A DNA stretch of 64,000 nucleotides. It comes from Polaromonas glacialis (lineage in GTDB: Bacteria; Pseudomonadota; Gammaproteobacteria; Burkholderiales; Burkholderiaceae_C). Shown here one piece after another: positions 50,991 to 57,726 of the stretch. The stretch covers positions 17,011 to 81,010 of the forward strand of contig NZ_KL448328.1 in the NCBI RefSeq assembly GCF_000709345.1, read 5' to 3'. Position 1 is the stretch's first letter, and the number at the start of each line of letters is the position of its first letter. The notes beneath the pieces were generated by a model. That model was not told the origin of the DNA and did no database searches. It was given only the letters and a program-made list of their open reading frames with translations. The position numbers and the translations under genes are program-made.

Positions 50991-51651
50991 AGCGAAAGAG
51001 CGCCTGATCGATGAGTTTCGGGCCTGCCTGGAGGACTGGGAGCCAGCCGGTGGCAGCGCTTGCGACGCAACTGGAGACGGGCCGGTGGTGGACCTAGCGC
51101 TGCTGTTCTCCGAGTTGTCGGTGCTGCGCAACGAGGTTCGGACCGAGGCCCGCCAGTTCAAGGCTGCGCTGGACGACATGCGCGCGCTCACCGAATTGCT
51201 CAGCGAACAGAACCGCCGCCTCACGCATGACCTGGAGCGCGCCCGCGAAGCCGAAAAAACCGTGCAACGCCAGACCGAGCGCCGCTTGTTGCTGGAGATG
51301 CTGGAAGTTCGCGACCGCATTTGCGCTGCCATGGGCGTTTTCAGTGCCTATCGTCCCGGTGTGCTGTCCCGCCTGGCACCGGCCGAGACCCGGCTGGCGC
51401 AGGGCCTGGGCGAAGGTATCGCGCTGACCCTGCGCCGGCTCGACGCTGCCCTCTCGGAGCGGCGCGTGCGCGCCATCGAAGCGGTCGGGGGCCGGCTGGA
51501 CCCGAGCACCATGCGCGCCATCGCGACCGCCGTTGACGCGGACCATGCCCCAGGCGAAGTGCTCAGCGAGGCGCGGCGCGGCTATATGCAGGGCGACGAA
51601 CTGCTGCGCCTGGCCGAAGTCATCGTGAATAAAAGGGAGAACCAAATATGA
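50980..51651 (+). CDS. GrpE-like nucleotide exchange factor
   Basis: A 223-residue protein from ATG 50980, preceded by AAAGGAGG. A long coiled coil (LFSELSVLRNEVRTEARQFK, LLSEQNRRLTHDLERAREAEKTVQRQTERRLLLEMLEVRDRIC) leads to a C-terminal GrpE-like wing (EAVGGRLDPSTMRAIATAVDADHAPGEVLSEARRGYMQGDELLRLAEVIVNK), with the GDELLRLAEVIVNK end very typical. It would exchange ADP on the Hsp70 encoded next, with which it overlaps as ATGA. The N-terminal 30 residues differ from housekeeping GrpE. Confidence 0.88.
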   Translation: MDAEAKERLIDEFRACLEDWEPAGGSACDATGDGPVVDLALLFSELSVLRNEVRTEARQFKAALDDMRALTELLSEQNRRLTHDLERAREAEKTVQRQTERRLLLEMLEVRDRICAAMGVFSAYRPGVLSRLAPAETRLAQGLGEGIALTLRRLDAALSERRVRAIEAVGGRLDPSTMRAIATAVDADHAPGEVLSEARRGYMQGDELLRLAEVIVNKRENQI

Positions 51652-53474
51652 GCGACACCATTGTCGGAATAGATCTGGGGACCACCAACTCCGAAATTGC
51701 CGTTGTCCGAAACGGCCGGGTTGAAGTCATCGATATCGAAAATGGCGTGCCGATGCTGCCTTCGGTGGTCGGTCTGGGCGACGACAACGCCTTGCTGGTG
51801 GGGGCTGCGGCGCGCAACCAGTACGTGCTTCACCCCGAGCGCACGATTCGTTCTGTCAAACGCCGCATGGGCGAGGCCACGCGCCTGGAGCTGGGCGACA
51901 AGCAATACAGCCCGCCCGAGATTTCAGCGATGATCCTGCTGCGGCTCAAGAAGGTGGCCGAAACGCATCTGGGGGCGGAGGTCAAGCGGGCGGTGATCAC
52001 TGTTCCAGCCTACTTTTCAGATGCCCAGCGCCAGGCCACGCGTGAGGCCGGGGAAATCGCCGGGCTGGAGGTGATGCGCATCCTGAACGAGCCGACCGCC
52101 GCCGCGCTGGCCTACGGCGCGCACCGCAGTGCCGAGGCGGGTTCAGCCGCCAGCACGGTGGCGCGCAAGGCGCTGGTGTACGACCTGGGGGGCGGCACTT
52201 TCGACGTGTCGATTGTCAACATGGAAGGCGATGTAGTCGAGGTGCTGGCAAGCCACGGCAACAACCGCCTGGGCGGCGACGACTTTGATCGCTGCATTGT
52301 CGATTTCGCACTGGACCACCTGGACAGCGCCCACGGCATCGATGCCGCAACGGCAGCAGCCTCGCCGATTGCCCTGGCGCGCCTGCAGCGTGCGGCGGAA
52401 GCGGCCAAGATTGCGCTCTCGGACCGCCCCTACGCGACGCTGGCCGAGGAGTTTTTATTCGAAAAGGATGGCGCGCCCGTTCACTTGTCACTTGAAATCT
52501 CGCGCGTTGAGTACGAGGCGTTGATCGAGCCCTACATTTCCGAGACCATGGATGCCGTCCATGTGGCACTGAGCGGCGCCCGGCTGGCCGTTTCGGATCT
52601 TGACGAGGTGCTGCTGGTGGGCGGCGCCACGCGCACGCCCATGGTGTCGCGCCTGCTGGAGGCGCTGACCGGCATTGCGCCCCATGGCGAAATCAATCCC
52701 GATTTGTGCGTGGCCATGGGCGCGGCGATTCAGGGCCAGACCATTGCCGGTGGTGCATCGCCCACGGTGCTGATCGATGTGACGCCCTATACCTTTGGCA
52801 CCAGCACGTTCGGCTTCCTCGATGGCCGGGAATACCCCTACTGTTTTGTTCCGCTGATCCGCCGCAATACGCCGATACCGGCCTCGCGCAGCGAGGTCTT
52901 TTATACCCTGGTGGACAACCAGGATAAGGTCGATGTCACGGTGTACCAGGGCGAAGCCCCGGACGCACTCGACAATATCGAGATCGGCCGCTTTCTGGTC
53001 GAGGGCCTGCGCAAGGTGCCGTCCGGCAACCCCATCGTGCTGGAGTTTTCTATCGACATCAACGGAATTCTTCAGGTTCGCGCCAGCGAGAAGAAAACCG
53101 GACTGGAATACGCCATCACCATCGACAACGCGATTTCCCGCTTTGAAGACGGCAAGCTCGACCAGGCGCGTGACCGCATCCGAGCGATGTTTGGTGACGA
53201 TGCCTGGTCGCCTGCACATGGCAGTGATGATGCGGATGATGTGCAGCCAGACGCTGAGCGGCTGGAACTTCGCCGCAGCAGGGTGGAAGCGCTCGCCTTG
53301 ATTGAAAAGGCCGAGCGACTAATGAAGACCGCAGGCGCGGATGACCGCGAAGACCTGATCGACAGCATCGAAGCCGTGCGCGACGCCATGGGCGCAGACG
53401 CAGCTGAGGATGAGGCTGGACTTGAACAAGCCATGGCGGCATTGGCCGACGTGCTGTACTACCTCGACCAGTGA
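51648..53474 (+). CDS. DnaK-like Hsp70, accessory paralogue
   Basis: Hsp70 chaperone of 608 residues. ATPase motifs: phosphate-1 GIDLGTTNSEIAVV, connect-1 NEPTAAALAYG, phosphate-2 YDLGGGTFDVSIV, adenosine VLLVGGATRTPMV. A beta substrate-binding domain follows (TVLIDVTPYTFGTSTFGF to about 490), then a short lid (about 520-608) without the acidic EEVD or the long DnaK tail. It is clearly different from housekeeping DnaK in the linker and lid. Its gene overlaps grpE (4 nt) and the zinc-ribbon gene (1 nt), so the five gene products form one functional module. Confidence 0.93.
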   Translation: MSDTIVGIDLGTTNSEIAVVRNGRVEVIDIENGVPMLPSVVGLGDDNALLVGAAARNQYVLHPERTIRSVKRRMGEATRLELGDKQYSPPEISAMILLRLKKVAETHLGAEVKRAVITVPAYFSDAQRQATREAGEIAGLEVMRILNEPTAAALAYGAHRSAEAGSAASTVARKALVYDLGGGTFDVSIVNMEGDVVEVLASHGNNRLGGDDFDRCIVDFALDHLDSAHGIDAATAAASPIALARLQRAAEAAKIALSDRPYATLAEEFLFEKDGAPVHLSLEISRVEYEALIEPYISETMDAVHVALSGARLAVSDLDEVLLVGGATRTPMVSRLLEALTGIAPHGEINPDLCVAMGAAIQGQTIAGGASPTVLIDVTPYTFGTSTFGFLDGREYPYCFVPLIRRNTPIPASRSEVFYTLVDNQDKVDVTVYQGEAPDALDNIEIGRFLVEGLRKVPSGNPIVLEFSIDINGILQVRASEKKTGLEYAITIDNAISRFEDGKLDQARDRIRAMFGDDAWSPAHGSDDADDVQPDAERLELRRSRVEALALIEKAERLMKTAGADDREDLIDSIEAVRDAMGADAAEDEAGLEQAMAALADVLYYLDQ

Positions 53475-53740
53475 TGCAAGGCTTGGAACCGCTGGAGCGC
53501 TGTCTGGCTTGCCGTGCGCGTCTGGGCGAGGCGGATGTGTGCGCGCGTTGCGGAAGCGACTTCTCCATTTCCCGGCGTGCGCGGCGCCAGGCGGCAGCGC
53601 TTGCACGCGTCGCGGTGCAAGAATTGGCACGCGGCCATGACCGAGAAGCCGCGGCTGCCGCTGCGACCGCATCCCAGCTGGCCAGCCCGCTGCTGGCGCA
53701 AGCGGTTACCAGAGCGATCAGAAGACGCGAAGGGAAATAG
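53474..53740 (+). CDS. Small zinc-ribbon protein closing the chaperone operon
   Basis: An 88-residue protein from ATG 53474, overlapping the Hsp70 stop as TGATG. A four-cysteine zinc ribbon is at the N-terminus (CLACRARLGEADVCARCG), followed by a basic, alanine-rich helical tail (SRRARRQAAALARVAVQELARGHDREAAAAAATAS). Zinc ribbons of this type act in substrate or partner binding, as in the middle of DnaJ; here the function may be supplied in trans to the zinc-less J-like protein. The family is unknown to me. Confidence 0.75.
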   Translation: MQGLEPLERCLACRARLGEADVCARCGSDFSISRRARRQAAALARVAVQELARGHDREAAAAAATASQLASPLLAQAVTRAIRRREGK

Positions 53741-53748
53741 ATTTTTAT

Positions 53749-53784
<36 letters not shown>

Positions 53785-54267
53785 CGGAGTCACACAATGT
53801 GCGCGGGAAATAATATAAGAATATTCATAATACTTAACATAAGGATAAGTTTTGAGGAATGTAATCATGTAGGCGCTAAATAGTAATGTCGCATTTGTCC
53901 AAAATAGAAATGGCGCATTGTTGCCTCGTCCAGCTTCTGGACTCGAGGTACAGCCATGTCAACTCCTGCGGCAATCATTACTATGTCCATGCCCGGGCAG
54001 GCAACGCAATATCATCTGTAGTGTCCACCGACACGTCTGTTCAACAGCTTTCCACCTGTCAATCCGACCATCGAGCTTGAACTTATTTCAAACCAGCTTG
54101 GCCCCATGCAAGAAAGGTGGCTTGTTTCAAGCCACCTGTTTTTTACTCTGCCGCTGCGCTGCTTGATGCCGCAGCGTCATCCTGGCCGATCAGGACATCC
54201 TCCCGATTTTTTCCCCGGGCCAACTGGTCTTTGAGTCACTTGGGCCACCTTGATCCCAGTATTGACC
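53785..54267. other. Intergenic region with possible IS end
   Basis: ATGTCGCATT (53886-53895) and ATGGCGCATT (53910-53919) are closely spaced direct repeats in AT-rich surroundings, similar in style to terminal repeats of IS21-type elements, but no transposase is present. 54070-54160 contains GGTGGCTTG...CAAGCCACC, an inverted repeat (54115-54135) followed by TGTTTTTT, a good rho-independent terminator on the plus strand. Confidence 0.4.
54115..54143 (+). terminator. Rho-independent terminator
   Basis: The inverted repeat GGTGGCTTG / CAAGCCACC is followed by TGTTTTTT. It lies about 400 bp downstream of the chaperone operon on the plus strand and may terminate its transcript. Confidence 0.65.
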
Positions 54268-54618
54268 CTAAACCCCTGTCACGGGCACGACCAGTCCACA
54301 CGCATCGCCCCCTGCAGGCACACGTTGGGCACTGGTGGAAAGAAAATCTCCACTCGCGTGCCGCTGGCCTGAATGCCTATCGACCTGCACCCGCAGGGTG
54401 AGCAACCGGCTTGGGGCTACCGCCGGTGCATTGAACTCGAAGGGAACGCGGTAATTGGGGCCGACGGAAACCTTGTCCAGCGTCATGGCCGCGACAACCG
54501 TGGAGGCCTGGTCCTGCAGGGACACATCACGCAATTCAATGGTAATTTTTGCGGCCATCCCCTTGTCCGCATGGTCAGGAAAAACGATTTCACCCTGGAT
54601 GCGCCGGGATTGAGTCAT
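54268..54618 (-). CDS. YbaY/YscW-like small beta-sandwich protein
   Basis: A 116-residue protein: IQGEIVFPDHADKGMAAKITIELRDVSLQDQASTVVAAMTLDKV, then YRVPFEFNAPAVAPSRLLTLRVQVDRH and GDFLSTSAQRVPAG. This is the pattern of the YbaY/YscW domain (RLxDVSxxDAPATVIAEQ... PFEFxxDPxxIxPxxxYxLRAxI). Usually it is a lipoprotein domain; this version has no signal peptide. ATG 54618 overlaps the end of the ATP-grasp gene by 29 nt, so it is the third gene of the operon. Function unknown, perhaps binding the modified product. Confidence 0.75.
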   Translation of the reverse strand: MTQSRRIQGEIVFPDHADKGMAAKITIELRDVSLQDQASTVVAAMTLDKVSVGPNYRVPFEFNAPAVAPSRLLTLRVQVDRHSGQRHASGDFLSTSAQRVPAGGDACGLVVPVTGV

Positions 54619-55624
54619 GGGATTTTTCCGTTCTTGGATAGGCTATTGTTGCGGTTCCACGCGGTTGGGTTGCGTCATGGTTTTCGCTCACGACACACAA
54701 ATAATCCGCCAGCGCCCTGGCAATCGGCAGGCCGGTACGCTGTTCAACAAACAGCCATTGTCCGGCCGGGTTGACCTCCAGGAATACATATTCACCCGCC
54801 TCGGTCCGGCGCATGTCGATGGCGCCATAAACGAGCTTGAGTCTATGCTGGAGCTTGCGCAGTTTTGTCTGTACCGCGTCTGGCAGCGTGACGGCGTTGA
54901 CAATGCCTTCACCCACCACCATCCGCATGTCCACCTCGTAGGATGTGTTGCGCACATCAATTTCGGCGGCAAAAATGTCGTTGCCAATCATGGTGATGCG
55001 CAAATCCACGCCGGGAACGTACTCCTGGAAAATCACGGGCGCGTAGCGCACCAGTTCGAGCCGGTCCAGGTCTTCTTGTTCGATCAGACGCGTCTCGCGC
55101 CATTCCTGAATTGCCGCAAGAAACGCCTTGAACACGACTTTGGCAGGGCGCACGCTCTCGATGAATTCACGCGCCGCCCGTGCATTTGTGGTCACCAGCG
55201 TGCGCGGCAGTTTCAGCCCCAGTTCATGCGCGACGGTCCACTGGTACGGCTTGTGGTGCGCAGCCGCATCGGCTTCGCGCGGATTCATCCACTGGCATGA
55301 CAGCGAGTCCAGCATGCCGTACACAGCCTGGGAGGTTTCGCTGTGGGCAAACGTGCTGCGTTCACCGTAGCCGATCGAAGGATCGACCGCGAAATTGGCC
55401 ACTCGGCGCCACCAGACGGCGCTGGCCTCAGCAAGGTTCACCCGCCGTCCGTCATGCTCAATCAGGAACTCCGGTTTTCTGGTGTTGCTCCAGCTCAATT
55501 CGATCGCGCGCCGGGCTGGAAAATCGGCAAGATCGATTTGCACCACCTCACGCCCCGCGCGCGTGAGGTGATCGACCACCAAGGCCGTGTGCTCTTCGCC
55601 CGGGTAGGACACGACGAGAATCAC
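54590..55624 (-). CDS. MvdD-like ATP-grasp ligase
   Basis: An ATP-grasp enzyme of 344 residues from GTG 55624; an upstream ATG (55690) would overlap the protease gene by 50 nt but lacks a ribosome site. The opening ILVVSYPGEEHTALVVDHLTRAG, SAVWWRRVANF, AHHKPYQWTVAHELGLKLPRTLVT, the loop KVVFKAF, FQEYVPGVDLRITMIGNDIFAAEI and the magnesium site YVFLEVNPAGQWLFVEQRTGLPI are characteristic of MvdC/MvdD enzymes, which form ester or amide links between side chains in microviridin-type peptides. The gene begins 16 nt after the metalloprotease stop, so the repetitive tail of that protein is the obvious candidate substrate. Confidence 0.88.
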   Translation of the reverse strand: MILVVSYPGEEHTALVVDHLTRAGREVVQIDLADFPARRAIELSWSNTRKPEFLIEHDGRRVNLAEASAVWWRRVANFAVDPSIGYGERSTFAHSETSQAVYGMLDSLSCQWMNPREADAAAHHKPYQWTVAHELGLKLPRTLVTTNARAAREFIESVRPAKVVFKAFLAAIQEWRETRLIEQEDLDRLELVRYAPVIFQEYVPGVDLRITMIGNDIFAAEIDVRNTSYEVDMRMVVGEGIVNAVTLPDAVQTKLRKLQHRLKLVYGAIDMRRTEAGEYVFLEVNPAGQWLFVEQRTGLPIARALADYLCVVSENHDATQPRGTATIAYPRTEKSHDSIPAHPG

Positions 55625-55640
55625 GGCTGAGTCCCGGAGT

Positions 55641-56951
55641 TCACGTTTGCCCCTGCTGCCATTGCGCGAGCGCTTCAACCGCCTGCTCATAGGCCGCTGC
55701 CAGCGCGTCCGCCTGCTGCTGCGCTTCGGTGTGCGCGGCGGCCAGTTGCTGCACCTGGTTCATGGCATCGATTAAGGGATCGCTCGGCATGAAGCGGCTT
55801 GCGCCCGCCAGCACGAAAGGACGGGGTCCGGTGTCAAATCCGGGCCGTGGCACAAAGCCGCCGCCGGGGAAACCCGGATCGCTCCCCACTTCCTTGATGG
55901 TGACGGGGTCCTGGATCGGGTCCTTGCGCGTTTCCTTGATCGTCACCGGGTCCTGGATGGGATCCTTGCGGACTTCCTTGAGGGTGATCGGATCCCTGAT
56001 CGGATCCTTGCGAATTTCCTTGATCGTCACCGGGTCCTGGATGGGGTCCTTGCGGACCTCCTTGAAGGTGCCGACGGGATCGGTGATCGGGTCTTTCGCC
56101 ATCTCTTTGATGGTGGGTTGCAGGCCGGGGTACATCATGCGCACGCCGTCGATGTCGCCCGTGGAAAGACCGCTGCGCTGGCCCATTGTCACGCCCCCTG
56201 GCAAGGGCTGGCGCGGAACGATGGTTGGCTGGCCGTTGATCGAAAAGGCAGTCGCTGGGTAATGCATGACAGAGCCGAAATCGTAAGCGCCGAGATCGTC
56301 GCCATCCGAGATCTGCTGGTTGAAGTTGTGCTGCATCGCCGGGTCGATATTGGCGAAAACCACATTGATGAAATTGTTGCGGTCTTCGCGGCTCTGCTCA
56401 TGCCACAGGCCCACCGTGTGGCCAATTTCATGGATGGCATTGCCCGTCGTGCAGTTGGTACCCAGCGTGATGTCTTGTCGTCCCCCAATACGCCCTACCC
56501 GTGAGGAGCAGCCGCCGCCAGGAACAAAGCGCACAAAGTCCGCTTCGCCGGCGCGTGGGGCAAAGCGGATGCCGGTGTTGGCATGCCAATGGGCAATTGC
56601 ATCGGTGACACGCTGCTGATTGGAAAGTGCCGGGTCGATCTCGAACGGGATGCGCCCGCCCGGCCAGCGAAACTGCTGGCCGGTAATGCCGACTGAAAAC
56701 AATACCGGATTACCACCCTCGTCAGCCTGAACATCGGCCACCGACCCGAGCACGATGTCGCCCTCGAACATCGCGTTTCCGTCCACCTCGGCGTAATGCA
56801 GCCATCTATTGGTAAACGTCGCGCCACTGATGAGCGCAGAGCCGAAAATCGGCCCCGATCGACACTCGCAGGCGTCGTCTCGCGGCTTGGACGGCTTGCT
56901 ACCCTGCGCGCTGCTTTCACCTTTGCCCTTGTTGTCCGAATTTGAAGCCAT
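55641..56951 (-). CDS. Astacin-type metalloprotease with tandem TxKE/KDP repeats in its tail
   Basis: A 436-residue protein from ATG 56951 (GGAGGA seven bases upstream). No signal peptide: it opens with a polar, Lys/Ser-rich stretch and CEC. The M12A domain (about 90-275) has HEIGHTVGLWHEQSRED (zinc His174, His178, His184, catalytic Glu175) and the Met-turn SVMHY (Met229, Tyr231). Residues 279-357 are five 14-15-residue repeats of the type KDPIQDPVTIKEIR, giving six TxKE motifs at 280, 295, 309, 323, 337 and 351. A Gly/Pro linker and an Ala/Gln-rich helical end (397-436) follow. The next gene, an MvdD-like ligase, suggests the repeats are modified. First gene of the operon. Confidence 0.9.
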   Translation of the reverse strand: MASNSDNKGKGESSAQGSKPSKPRDDACECRSGPIFGSALISGATFTNRWLHYAEVDGNAMFEGDIVLGSVADVQADEGGNPVLFSVGITGQQFRWPGGRIPFEIDPALSNQQRVTDAIAHWHANTGIRFAPRAGEADFVRFVPGGGCSSRVGRIGGRQDITLGTNCTTGNAIHEIGHTVGLWHEQSREDRNNFINVVFANIDPAMQHNFNQQISDGDDLGAYDFGSVMHYPATAFSINGQPTIVPRQPLPGGVTMGQRSGLSTGDIDGVRMMYPGLQPTIKEMAKDPITDPVGTFKEVRKDPIQDPVTIKEIRKDPIRDPITLKEVRKDPIQDPVTIKETRKDPIQDPVTIKEVGSDPGFPGGGFVPRPGFDTGPRPFVLAGASRFMPSDPLIDAMNQVQQLAAAHTEAQQQADALAAAYEQAVEALAQWQQGQT

Positions 56952-57086
56952 GATCAATCCTCCATTCGATGCAGGGCAAAGGTATAAAAAGGCACACCTT
57001 TTCCCTGCGCAAAAGGACGCCGATCGGACACGCTGGGCAACAAAAAATCCAGCCGCCGCTACATGGAAGCATCAAACGCCGTTTTG

Positions 57087-57099
57087 TTGACAGCGTCAA
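57087..57099. promoter_or_regulatory. Candidate operator dyad upstream of the astacin operon
   Basis: TTGAC-AGC-GTCAA is a perfect interrupted palindrome about 136 bp upstream of the astacin start; read leftward it includes TTGACG, a possible -35 box. No convincing -10 follows, so this is weak. Confidence 0.35.
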
Positions 57100-57266
57100 T
57101 CTCATCGGCAGGGCCTGTGGCATTGCCAGTATCGGTTTGTAGCGATTGTTTGGGCTTCTTACTCGGCCTGGGTCAAATGCCTGACTGCCTGGCGTGAGGC
57201 GACGCAACCGGGCAATGGTTTCAATTTTTTGCCTTGATTCAACGCGCTGGTTTTGCTGCCGGGGTT

Positions 57267-57540
57267 TCACTGGCTGCCTTTTAGCGCCCAGCGGTACTGC
57301 ACCGCTTCAGCCACATGGGCGAGCTGCACCGCGTGGGCACCCGCTGGATGGGCAATGGTGCGAGCCACTTTCAGGCAGCGGTGAATGCCCGGGCTCGACC
57401 AGCCCAGTCGCGTCGCTGCCAGATTGAGGCACTTGGCCGCTGCGGGCTTCCATCTGGCAGTGTGCATCGATGGCCTGGCCATTGAGCGCTTGGTAGGTGC
57501 TGCCCTGCCGGGTCATCGCACACCACACGGCTGCGCACCA
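57267..57540 (-). pseudogene. comM: Relic of comM (YifB-type Mg-chelatase), C-terminal end, frameshifted
   Basis: The minus strand reads RQGSTYQALNGQAIDAHCQME in one frame and, after one extra base near 57455, AAAKCLNLAATRLGWSSPGIHRCLKVARTIAHPAGAHAVQLAHVAEAVQYRWALKGSQ in the next. Together this is the C-terminal end of ComM/YifB (LNxAATRLGWS...HRxLKVARTIADLAG...VAEAVQYR). Everything upstream of about 57540, including the ATPase domain, is missing. Confidence 0.75.
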
Positions 57541-57726
57541 TCGCGGTGGATTTCGCCTCTGCGGTCCTTTCGACCGGCTTACGCTGTACATTTCCTGTGG
57601 CGGCCCCAGCCTGAGTGTTTTCCTGATGTCGTCGAGCATTCAGTGACAGTTATCCGGGTCGGATTCATTTTGTTGCAGCTCTTAGGATCATGGAGATCAA
57701 AAAATGAATGCCGCTCCATGGCGCCA

